A stretch of DNA of 64,000 bases from Colletotrichum lupini (lineage: Eukaryota; Ascomycota; Sordariomycetes; Glomerellales; Glomerellaceae). The notes beneath the pieces were generated by a model. The model ran no database searches. It was not told the origin of the DNA and was given only the letters and a program-made list of their open reading frames with translations. Of this stretch, positions 25,227 through 35,983 are shown in pieces. The stretch covers positions 4,526,001 to 4,590,000 of the forward strand of contig NC_064675.1 in assembly GCF_023278565.1 (NCBI RefSeq), written 5' to 3'. The translations under genes and the position numbers were made by a program. How positions within the stretch are numbered: the stretch's first letter is position 1; each line of letters begins with the position of its first letter.

Positions 25227-28200
25227 ATGTGTAGTGTCGATAAAGACACTCATCATGGCAAGAGTCACATAGGAAGGACAACGAAAATTGTGGGGGAGGA
25301 GGGGTAGAGGGAAGTGAAGAGAAGTGGTTACCGCAAGTTCTGCATCGGCGTTCTAGGTTAGGCAGGAAGTTGTTTTAAAAAGGATGTAACTCTAGAAGCC
25401 CCCCCGGGAAGGACGGTTTTCTTCTCTAAAAAAAACCCGCTCCTTTAACAGAGGGGGCAAGCTAGAATGGAAGTAACAGATAGCCTTTAATCGTCGATCA
25501 GGACGGGGGTGAAATGTGACATGACTTTTTTTGGCATAGCTCCTGGCTGGAATTGAATTAATTTTTGCACTTATACCCGTCTCCTTCTTTTACGGTGATG
25601 CTCGAATGTGTGCTGTTGATGTTGCCGGTGGTCTACGGTGGACTAAGGTTACGATGCTGCCCAGTAAGTCGCTATCAATGGCGTGTAAGAGCATGTTGAC
25701 CTCGTAGCGGTGGTCGACGCGGCAGGGAGGGCATCGGCATGGTTTGGCTCAGGCGCAGACAGCAGCTTGATCGCTTTATTGCCTAATATCCTCAACACCA
25801 GACTGTCGACTTGATGAAGGCCTCACGGACTCTTAGCGCCTAGTTCTAGCAGTGGTTTGGTTTACAGTCATCACGAAGCAGCCTCGGTTCGAGTTGCGAA
25901 GGAACATGTGCGATGTAGGTCAGACTGATAGGGAGTGAGGAAGTCAAGCAAGACGAGAGGAAGACGAGAGGAAGACGGGAGAGGAACAGAGAATATCTCC
26001 AAAGTTCATCCTGCTGAATCGGAAGCCCCGACGTGTCCAAACCTTCAGTTGGTCCGCGTAAGTCTAGGCCTTTGAAAAGGTCCAGTTAGGGGGTAAGGTA
26101 AGCGATAATTATGGCGATCCCGACGATCTGCCCAGAGCCTCGTCAGGGGTGACTACCCTACATCTGCTCAGGAGGGGTCGGCATCGCGCCGGACTCCGCA
26201 TTCGCATCGAACAGATCTCGGAGGATTCTAGGAGATCCACGGGACGCCGCGGGTTTCCTTGGCTGAGCCGTCGTCGGTCTCTCGTCGATACGAGATTCAG
26301 CTTTGCCCCCTCCAAGGTGGAGTTTGAGGATCAAAGCCTGTGGAGTAACTTGGTGAGAAGCCATCACGGGGTTTAGATCCAACACGAAGACGATACCGAG
26401 AGCCGAAGAGGTGGCCTTGGCATCCACGGTGTGGCGCCGGCGACCATCAGCGTTGTTGAAGAACTCAAGAAGCCGTTTTGGCTGGGCGCAGATTTTCGAC
26501 CGAGCAACCATTATCCTCAGTTGATGGGCGGTCGGACTTTTGCAGACTAAACAGTCTAAAGCTGGCTTTCTTAGCTTAGCTTCCCTTGGAAAGGGGTGTT
26601 CGTTAGCCCATATTCTCAGGTGGGCATGGTTCAGTTGCATTGGCATTTGGGCCGGCGCCGTCGACGGGAGAATGGGGCGCAGCTCTCTCCTTCCAACGTC
26701 CTAGATCTCTACTTGTAAGAACTGCGAAGAGGTTATCAATAAGCTTATTGATTGTACAAAGGAGCCGTTGCCTCGGGAGAACCCTGTATTGCGACTCCAG
26801 TCTGTGGCCTGTATGGGGTAACAGAACGAGGAAGAGTCGAGCTGCTGGCGTAGACGATTCGTTACTTTTCTCGACCGCTTACACTGGAATGTCTAGACAC
26901 CGTGGGTCTTTGGTCAGTCAGTCGAACAGAGGGCGCTTTCATCCCAAGTTTGCAGTCCCTGCAACAAAAAATATGGGAGCTGAACAGAGAGTTGATGTGA
27001 CTAACAGCGCAGACCACTGAGGTAGGGCCACTATCATTTTGTCGACAATTACTTCGGTCAGTGGCTCGTTGAGTCATTCAACATCAGATGCAAACACAGA
27101 AACCCAATTACTCGTTTGCAATAAGGTGTTGTCTTCTGGTACGGCCGTTGGAAGGCTGATTTGATGTTTCCACTTCGGATTCGCTGCTCACTCGTATTCC
27201 GTGTTGACTTTGCATTGGAGGGTCCGACTGTGCTCACCTGCAGTTGAGAGGTCTGTGTCTCGTCGTTCATCGCCAGCAAGGCTGTCAGGCCTGCCGTCAT
27301 AAACCGCGCGATGAACGACTCGAGCAAGGTGGAGGAGGCAGCCGACCCCTGTTGGCGGGAGTGCCCTTGATCTGCGGTCCTCCATCTCAAGCACCACTAC
27401 TGCGTATATTGGATCAAGACCACCCCGCATACGATCGACAGCTGAAGTGTCCGAGATGCAGTTGTTTATACGCACCGACGCCGGAGACCCGAGACCTCGG
27501 AAGGGAGAAGGGATACGAACCACGGAACATGAAGTTTGCGCGGGCAGATGCCAGAGCATATTTCGGGATTTTCGTCCGAGGTTCATGGTGTTTTCGTGTA
27601 AAAGCCGGGAACATTGCATCGATGTTCAATATTTTGTCCGAGCGGGTGCATGTTACGAGGCCCTGCAGCAATTGCCCTGTGCTCTGAGACGGTGCCCACT
27701 GCCAGCGGCTGAATTGTTGTCGACTGTAGAAGCAAAACAAAAGAAAACTGACGGAGGGTCCTATCAAGGCCCTAGTCAGTGTCTTTAGTCAACCGGGGGT
27801 GGACTTCAATATTGCAACCCGACTGCATTATGCATAGTTGAGAGGGGCGCAGCGAGCGGCGAGCGACTGTGCGGATCCTGACAGGCCTAGACGCACGAGC
27901 AAAAGACTGCTGGTACGATATTGGGCTTGGATTTTACGCTGCTAAGAACCTAAGAGGGTCCAGTCCACCACGGTCGTGAGTTGGAAATGAGAATGACGCT
28001 GGGACGCAGAGACGAGAAGAGAAGAGGAGAGGGCCCGGCCCGAGTCAGTGCCTCTGTCGGGTATCTCTGTGGTGAGGACAAGAAGAGTGGTCGATGATGG
28101 AGGCTTCTGGGCGTTGAGTGGTCGTTCTTGGAAGGCATTCAATGACAAAAAGATATTCTTAGCAAAAGCGAAAGCCGATTACCCCTGATCGAGATTGCTT

Positions 28201-29594
28201 GAAAGAGGAAGCATAATGCAAAAGCCACGTTCGACGTCGGTGGCTAATGTGTGCTTGGAAAAGGTGATTCCAAGGAGATTGAATCTGACAGCATGATAGA
28301 GACTAGGAAAGCCGGCCAGCTCAAGCTTGTTTAGGGCACTTTTGGTAAGCGGCAGATGGAATACGTAAGGTAAGGTACCTACGGAGTAGTGGGAGGTCAG
28401 ATGCTCAAGAGACTCAGAAGTCTCCATGGGCGGGAGGCAAGGCAAAGAGGGCAAGAGGGCGAGATGAGATTAGCAGTCAAGGAGAAAGCGGCCTAATGCA
28501 GGTACGGACTTTGGAAGCACCTCTGTTCGCCTGTCGGACGGGATGAACTGGGATCAAACTGAGCTTAACACTCGCTGTAGCCAATAAGACTGAGCCCCTG
28601 GCCTGGGTATGGGGCCGTCATCCTTCCCGATTGGGAGGCCCCCTGGTTCTTGCCTGGGCTGCCCGGTTTTTGTTTTGTTTCCTTCCTCGCGACTCTCTTT
28701 TTAGTCTTTGTGTGTTTTAGCCCTGGAAACTGCACCTAAGGACCTACCTTAGATATGGTATGGTATCCATGAATCCAATCCTCCCACCGTCATCCGACGA
28801 CTTCCGCCGATCCAAAAGGAGTCTGGTCTCTTCCTTCACTTTTCAGCTCTAATCCACTTCTGGCGTGGGCTACCTTTGCTCGGACTCCTCGACTTTGCCC
28901 TTTTGCACCTGTCCGGCCCCAACTGGGCGGGTAATCCAACATCAGAGCATCTCGGCCCTTGCCTCTTGACCCAAAGAAGCATGGCATTCGCTGACTTGGG
29001 TCCGTAGACCTGACTACTGGCGCAGGTGAGGATACACCGACCGCCGCCCCCCAACGTTGCTGTCTAAACTTGTATCCCTCTTCCCCTCGAGGCGCCGCCC
29101 ACTTCTGTCACCTTGCCGAGTCTATTCTAGCTTTTCACGACCTGGCATCACGGGCTCGATGTGACCGTCCCCGTCACCGTGGCTTCCGTGAAAGACGTGT
29201 ATGCAAACCAACAGTTCCAAACAATGTCTGCCAAGGCACCGTTCACGCTGGGTAACTTCCATGCTTTACTCTAAATATCACACTAATTCTAGTCGTGGCG
29301 CTTTGCCCCCGTCCAACCTGACACCACTCTATCGGCCGCTACTCGCATCACCCGTTGAGTTTGTTCCCCTGATTGTGACTCTGCCGGCCGGGATGTCTAT
29401 CAATCAATCTTGAGCTGCCCGATATGATCAAATTTCACTATATATGATGGGCCTCGATGCCTCTCATCCCCGTCTTTCTTCCAGCTCATCACTCACAACC
29501 CAATCTGGGAAGACATTCGCTCGCTCTTGCACACTCGTTTCTTGCAAAGATATATCACATTCTTTCTAATAACTAATACACACCATCGTTTATA
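25227..29594. other. 4.4 kb gap between eIF3a and the WSC gene
   Basis: The start is likely the eIF3a 3' UTR. The rest has many short frames on both strands with no recognisable protein, and GGTAAGGTA-like motifs near 26095 and 28365-28380. The last 150 bases carry promoter-like features of the WSC gene. Confidence 0.6.
29438..29446 (+). promoter_or_regulatory. TATA-like element of the WSC gene
   Basis: CTATATATG lies about 150 bp before the ATG at 29595 and is followed by a pyrimidine-rich stretch (29458-29500) such as often surrounds fungal transcription starts. Assignment is by position and sequence only. Confidence 0.4.
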
Positions 29595-31493
29595 ATGGCT
29601 CCCATCATCCGGGCCCTGGCTGCTCTCGCAGCTGCCACCCTCTTTAACCAGGTCACCGCGACCACCACCGAGCTGCCGCCTTGCCTCGACGAGTTCCAAC
29701 CCTTCACCTACCAGGGATGTTTTCAGGAGAAGGGCACCAAGGGCGAGAATGCCCTCGATTTTCGCTCCAGCCTCAACCAGCAGAACATGACCATCGAGAC
29801 ATGTGTCGATGCCTGCAAAGGTAAGCCGTCCTGACCAGCTTGATATTTGACACGAAAGCCTAACACAATGACAGGTAATGGATACCGCTACGCCGGTCTC
29901 ACCTACTACGGCGTCTGCTACTGCAGCGCTACCATCAACAGCCCTACCCTCGACGAGTCTGTTTGCAACTACAAGTGCACTGGCAACAGCTCCGAGACCT
30001 GCGGTGGTCCCTCGGCTTTCTCTGTCTGGCAAGATCCCACGTTCCCCTCTGGCGGTGCCACCGTCGACGACTACACCTCCATTGGCTGCTACACCGACGA
30101 CACCAACCATGGCCGCACCATTGCTGAGCGCCAGGACTCTGTTGACTCTGCCACCATGACTCCCTCCACCTGTCTCGCCGCTTGTGCCAGCGAGGGATAC
30201 GCCTTTGCCGGTGTTGAGTACGGTGGTGAGTGCTACTGCGGTGTCGTGATGGGCAACTACACCACCGCCACTACCATGGACAAGTGCAACAAGCCTTGCA
30301 ACGGCGACAGCACCAAGAACTGCGGTGGCTCTGCCGTCATGGAGATCTACGTCGCCAGCAAGCTCAAGTCTCTTGAGCCCTGCGGATACGTCCCTCCCGT
30401 CAACTCGGTCTCGTCTTCATCCACCATCTCCATCAGCACTTCGGCCACTATCCCATCCATCAGCATTCCTCCCACTACCTCCACCACCTCGACCACCGTC
30501 TCTACTCAGGCTCCTCCCTCCACTACCTCCACCACCTCGACCACCATCTCTACCCAGGCTCCTCCCTCCACCACCACTGCTCCTGTTACCACTTCTCAGC
30601 CTCCCGTCACCACGTCTAAGCCTCCCACTACCATTGCGACCACCACTGCTCCCGCTGTCTGCACTACCACCATTGTCACTCCCGCCACTTGCGAGTACGG
30701 CTGCGGTAGCTGGTGCAACAAGAACCTCCCCGACTTTGACGACAATGACAGCTGCACCAAGGCCCACAACAGCTGCAAGCTTCAGGTCAGTGCCTGCCTG
30801 AAGAACGCTGGATGGCCCGGCTCTGCCAGCTGCATGGACTTCAAGGCCTGGTGCAGCGATGTCAGCAGCTACTGCTCCAGCTCTTGCAAGGGCAAGGGAT
30901 CCTGCTCCAAGAAGGACTGCTTCGCCAAGAAGGCTCCCAAGGGTTACAAGCCCGGTACCACTTCCGTGTCTACCTTCCCTTGCCCCTCCAAGCCCACCAC
31001 GACCTCCACCCCGGTCACCGTCGTCCCTCCTCCTCCTACCGGTGTCTGCAAGCAGCCTTCCAGCTGGTGGTTCGGATACGGCCCTGGCAACCCTGTCGGT
31101 GGCATCGAGATCCCCATCGTTACCTGCAATGACATTGCCGTCGACTTCAAGGCTGGTAACCAGTTCAAGCTCTACCTCCAGGCCGACACCAAGCTCTGCA
31201 AGTCCTTTGGCCGCGGAAGCGTCGCCAGCGTCTGCCAGGATGCCTGCAAGGAGCAGTACAACGCTTGCCAGAACACCTACGCCCAGGGCTGCAAGACCTG
31301 GAACAACCGCCGCGGCCGTCGCGACGATGCTGCCGTCTACGCTCGCGCTCCCGACTTCGCCAAGCGCTGGTTTTTCTCGGACAACTTCAGCGTCGCCATT
31401 AACAAGTGCACTGTCCAATACACCGACTGCCTTTCTGAGAACCGCAACTCCTATGCGGCCAGCAAGTGCGGTTCTTTCGGCACTGGCTACTAG
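29595..31493 (+). CDS. Secreted protein with two WSC domains and Cys-rich C-terminal regions
   Basis: Exons 29595-29820 and 29875-31493 (54 bp intron) give 614 residues. Residues 1-22 are a signal peptide (hydrophobic Ala/Leu core, cleavage near VTA). Two WSC domains follow, at about 37-130 and 142-236, each with the family's spaced Cys and the CYC and CGG motifs. A Thr/Ser/Pro linker (about 250-340) of repeated T-T-S-T-T units is likely O-glycosylated. A Cys-rich block (about 342-420), a second Thr/Pro linker and a last Cys-containing region (about 455-614) complete it. WSC domains bind carbohydrate and occur in wall stress sensors and in secreted wall proteins. There is no transmembrane segment or GPI signal at the end (GSFGTGY), so I infer a secreted or wall-bound protein and not a sensor. 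I do not recognise the two C-terminal Cys regions. Codon use suggests high expression. Confidence 0.9.
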
Positions 31494-32273
31494 AGAGCTT
31501 GCTTGGCTCGCTCTCTCGGGGATGATGCTCACGAGTAGATGTGAAGGATGGGGAGTTTGATTTTTCCACTTTAAAAAGGCATTGGCGGCAACTTTACACT
31601 CTTTAGATGGTTGAAACCTTATCGGTATTTAATGGCTAGTCTTCTCAATATAATCGGGCTTCGGCTCATGTTCATACTCATATTTGCTCATGATGCTTTT
31701 GGAAATTTGATGGAAACGACAGTGACAGAGACAATGGGCTGTGACACTTTGCTACGCCGTAATCCTATGGGAGTCCGTCCCCCAAAGGCCGTATCATCAT
31801 CCCGACCACGCTCCCCTTCACTACCACGAATACCGACTTATGTCACTTCCGTGAAATTTTTGGGCGTTGAGGAAGACCACATTGGGTTCTTCTAGGCCTC
31901 CCCCTTATTCTGACCGAGGTAAGCACGTGGTAAGGTAAGTTGACTAGGAACTAAATCTTGCGCTTGAGATAGGAGCCAGTGAGCTTGTGGCGTGATACTA
32001 AAACCGGGGTAAATTGGATACTAATGAACTTCCGAGGTAAAGTACTTAATCCAGGTGGTCTTGATTATAATATTTGAAATCCAGCACTCGAGAAAGCAGT
32101 AATCAATAAGTGCGGATCGAAAACCTGGGAACTGGGAAATAAGGAAAACTGTTTCCCGGTATAAGCTTGAACAATGAGGTGAGGTCAGACACGATCCGCC
32201 CACTGGACTGCCTACCCTAGGAAGGAGAGATTGATGAGGGCTCGTGCGGCTTCGCCGATGCATCGCATAACTC
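31494..32273. other. 3' UTR and spacer before tRNA-Thr
   Basis: Probably the WSC gene 3' UTR followed by spacer; GTAAGGTAAG occurs at 31931-31940. No gene seen. Confidence 0.6.
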
Positions 32274-32345
32274 GCCAGCATGGCCAAGTGGTAAGGCATC
32301 GCACTTGTAATGCGGGGATCCTGTGTTCGATCCACAGTGTTGGCA
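32274..32345 (+). tRNA. tRNA-Thr (anticodon UGU), intronless
   Basis: The 72 bases fold as a full cloverleaf. The acceptor stem pairs GCCAGCA with TGTTGGC (one G-T pair), with discriminator A at 32345. The D arm is GCC..GGC around AAGTGGTAA. The anticodon stem pairs TCGCA with TGCGG around the loop CTTGTAA, so the anticodon is TGT at 32306-32308, reading ACA threonine codons. The T arm is CTGTG-TTCGATC-CACAG. The B box (GTTCGATCC) is intact. No intron is present. Confidence 0.96.
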
Positions 32346-34477
32346 CTGCACGAAAGCTGCTCACTATCACCTTTCGTTCTTTTTGATTTTTTTTGATATC
32401 GGGCAATTTTCTTTTGTGTTTGGTTTATGGATCTGTAAGGGATGGGGGCATGCCGTTCGATATTTTTGGTTCAAGGTTTGTATTCTTGTCTTTGAGTTTG
32501 GAGGTGATCGAGGTAGGGTAGTATTGGGGTTGCTGGGAAGTTGAGTTGGATGTCATGTGAGGGGCGAGACGTTGATTAGGTGGCAGGCAGGGGACCTTGC
32601 TGGGCAGGACCATGGCTGGCTGTAAGACTCGCAACCATAACTGCGGATGAGGGCAAAGACACGCGAGGTTTCTTTCTATGATCATGTCTCGGTAGTGAGA
32701 ATTTTCTGCTGGGGTTGGTGCTGTCGTAGATGATCTGTCTGAGTTGCTTCAGTGATACCTCAAACAACATAATATGTCTCGTGGGTCGGGGGTTTCTTTT
32801 TCTCTCTCATAGTTCGGGGACAGGTGGCCTGACGTTTCTCAGGAACATTGGGCGAGGCGCGATTTCAGTTCCAAGTTGAATTTTTGAAAGGATGAAGATC
32901 AATCAAGTGCTCAATTTTTTCAAGGGAGGATTTGGAGATACCCAGTTGTTACCGTCAGTATAAAGGAATACTGTCATGTTGGACCGGAAGTTTTTACATG
33001 TCCTAAACCACGACGGCGGAGTGGTATGCCAGGTTGCGTCTTACGAGCGAGTAACACCACACGACATCACTGCAAGCTTGGGACACATCTACATCTCACA
33101 ACATCATAGGAACATGTGGTGCACACCGAAGACCCGGGTATGGGCGGCTGCGAGCTTGCGGAATGGTAGCGTTGCTCGAGTCGACGAAAGTCCTAATTGG
33201 GATTGAGTTCGCCGTCTTCCCCAGCTTTGTGGAGCTTCGCGCTCAGATGGTATTGGCCGTCATCGGGTAGCCACCGAGGAGGCTTGGCTCGCATCTCGCG
33301 GCGGGGTGAATACGGTGTGCGTGTGCGTGCCTCGACACCGAGAGCTGGGTTTCAAGAGCTGGGAGGTCAGGGCAGAGAGGGGCACCGAGCCCCCTCGTTG
33401 ACCATGTCGAGCCTGCCCCGCACACTGTCATGCTCTCTTGGGATTTTTATGGAGGGGGAGCAGGCGATGTCGGTTGAACTGTTGGCAGCAGCGGCAGCGG
33501 CGACAAGCGACAGCGACAGCGGCAGCGAATACGGATGAGAGAGTTCGGTGCTCGGTTTGGTTTCCGTTTCGGAGCCGGGGGCGCCGGCTGGCACAAGATA
33601 AGGGACGATTGGTTGCCTTACGAAGAGGATGTGCCGAGGATCCCGCCCCTCCTTCATGATTGTTCTTTCTCACAATGGTCCTCACTTTCTCGGTTTTCGC
33701 GCAAGCAGCATAGACCTGTGTTATGCTAGAGCGAAGTTTGGACGGGTCGAATGATGCTGGAGACCATTCGGCACCGGAGACCGGGACCTCAGATTGGCCG
33801 AAGCCGTCGAGACCGGGAGCTAACAAGGTGAACCAAGGTTTGGGCGGCGTGATGGGCAAAAAGTGAGGTAAGAGGGTACATGGTAAGGTACCTAAAGTGA
33901 GGGGGGGGGGAAAGAGGCCGGCGCGTCTAGAACCCTAAACACGGCAGGTTGTTCACACTGAAATTGGCAGGCACGGCACACAAAATTGGAGGTCGGAAGA
34001 ATTGCTAAGCGAGCCGGGAACGCAGAGCGATGATCTCACACCAAAACTGCCCTTTGCTGGGTGGAAAAGAAAGAAAGACAGTGCCCTTTCCCCCCCTTCT
34101 ACAGGGCTCAGCGCTCTGCTCCCAGCGTGTGCAATGCCCGTGCTGAAGCCATTTCCGGGCTGCCATTGGGTGAAGGGAGCACAGCGTGCCCTTTCTGCCT
34201 GACCTAATTTGCTCTGTGCTTTCCCGTCGCTTCCCTCTCTTGCGCTGTGTGTGGTGCTGTGATTTGTCCCGCCCGGAACCCCAGTGGCCCCATCGTGCGC
34301 AGTTTCTTCACCTCAGGTCCCATCGGTAACATCACCAGAGCACCGGCACCAATTGGTCCCATACCCCCCCATTGAGCATCACCACCACCGCCAGGTCATG
34401 GTGTTCTAACCTTGTCTCTTACCCCAATCATCATCCTAGACTAGGTCGCTATTGTACACCACAATCCAGGCGACAAG
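32346..34477. other. 2.1 kb gap before the Stm1-like gene
   Basis: It includes the tRNA trailer, mixed spacer, a GC-rich stretch with CAGCGG/CAGCGA units near 33485-33535, GGTAAGGTACCT at 33882-33893 and a G-run just after 33900. No coding frame I can support. Confidence 0.6.
32380..32394 (+). terminator. Pol III terminator of tRNA-Thr
   Basis: T5 (32380-32384) and T8 (32387-32394) are the first runs of four or more T after the tRNA, which leaves a trailer of about 35 bases. RNA polymerase III stops at such runs. Confidence 0.7.
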
Positions 34478-35983
34478 ATGTCGGTCGCAAGCAAGGTAAG
34501 CTGAACCTCTGTCTCTATTCTCGATGTCGTTTTGCGTTTTATTTTGGTGCGAGTTGTTTGTCGACGGAGTTGTTGTGTGTTTGTGCGTCGACCTCGTCGG
34601 CCTCGTCATTCCCCTTGTTGGCGGCCTCCTTCTCGATGTTGTTTTGCTCGACTTTTTTTTCTGGCTTCGCTCCTGCCATACATGCCCTTGGGCTCCAAAG
34701 ACAATGAAAACTAACAAACGTACCTGTATAGAACCTGTTCGAGCTCCTCGGTATGCGTCTCCCGAATGAACGAACCGACAAGTCGTACCTCTGAGCCAAT
34801 GCCCTAACTTCCCACAACAGGCAACGATGCCGAGGATGACACTCCTCAGGCGCCCGTGAAGACGGTTGAGAAGAACTCTCTGCGCTCAACCAAGCGCGGC
34901 GTCGAGCCCGAGGCCCCTTCCCGTGCCCCCGCTGCCGGTGGTGCCCGTCGCAACAACGCCTCTGGCAACGAGGCTGGTGAGTCTGCTCCATCATCAATTT
35001 GCAGACCTCGAGAATGCAGACCCCGCTTTAGACCTTGACCCGCTGACACGACTTCTCCCGCCCATAGCCTTCCGTGACCGCGGTGCTGGTAGCGACCGCA
35101 ACCGTGGCAAGACCACCGACGAGCCTGCTAGAGGCGGCCCTCGTGGCGGCTACGGTGCCCGTGCCCGTGGAGGTTCGTGATGTCCCACTGTCCCCATGCT
35201 TCGACGTCGCATGCGTGGAGAAAGGATGGAACTATTCGCGTACTAACAAAAACAATCAGGCCGTGGTGGACGTTTCCCCCGTGAGCGTGATGACCGCCAG
35301 TCTAAGGGTCTCGCCAGGTAATTTGAACCGATTCACGCATAACACTCCACGTACTTACTCGTCGCAGCGGCTCCGAGAAGCAGGCTGCCCAGTCTTGGGG
35401 CGCCACCGAGGGTGAGGCTGAGCGCAAGGACGAGGTTGCCGGCGAGGCCATTGCCCAGGCTGAGGCTAAGGACGCTGAGGCCGAGGCCGCCGCTCCCCTC
35501 GAGCCCGAGGAGCCCGAGGAGAAGCAGGTCTCCTACACCGAGTACCTTGCCCAGCTTGCCGAGAAGAAGCTCGCCATCGAGGGCAACAACAAGGTCCGCG
35601 AGGCCAACGAGGGCACCAAGCTCAAGAAGGAGTGGGCTTCCGCCAAGGAGGTCTCCCGCGATGAGGATGAGAACTTCATGATCGGCACCGGTGGCAAGAC
35701 CAAGCGCGAGCGTGAGCGCAAGACCAAGCAGCTCTTGGATATCGACCAGCGTTACGTCGAGCCCGAGCGCTCTTCCCGCGGCGGTGCCGGCGGCCCCCGT
35801 GGTGGCCGTGGCGGTCCCCGTGGCGGTGCCCGCGGTGGTGACCGTGGTGACCGTGGCGGTCGCGTACGCGGCGATGGTGCCCGCGGTGCCCCCCGTGGTG
35901 GTGCCCCCCGTGGCGGCCGTCCCCAGGGCGCGCAGATCAACACTAAGGACGAGTCTGCGTTCCCCAGCCTCGGCGGCAAATAA
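34478..35983 (+). CDS. STM1: Stm1/SERBP1-type ribosome-associated RNA-binding protein
   Basis: Six exons: 34478-34495, 34732-34750, 34821-34976, 35068-35172, 35260-35317 and 35368-35983, totalling 972 bases and 323 residues. The first two coding exons are only 18 and 19 bp. Their junctions restore MSVASKNLFELLGNDAED, the conserved Stm1 N-terminus. Two Arg-Gly-rich blocks (about 85-115 and 260-305) flank an acidic-basic middle with the HABP4/SERBP1 region (VSYTEYLAQLAEKK). The end QINTKDESAFPSLGGK is also typical of the family. Stm1 binds the mRNA channel of 80S ribosomes and preserves them during starvation; it also binds RNA. The fourth intron uses a weak GTTCGT donor, but its TACTAACAA branch site and CAG acceptor are excellent and no other donor keeps the frame. 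Codon bias indicates strong expression. Confidence 0.93.

Noticed and set aside
25880..25900. GGTTCGAGTT resembling a tRNA B box
   Set aside because: No cloverleaf could be drawn around it.
30417..31532. 371-codon antisense frame opposite the WSC gene
   Set aside because: A shadow of the Thr/Ser/Pro-rich coding sequence, rich in Gly/Val/Ala; no domain.
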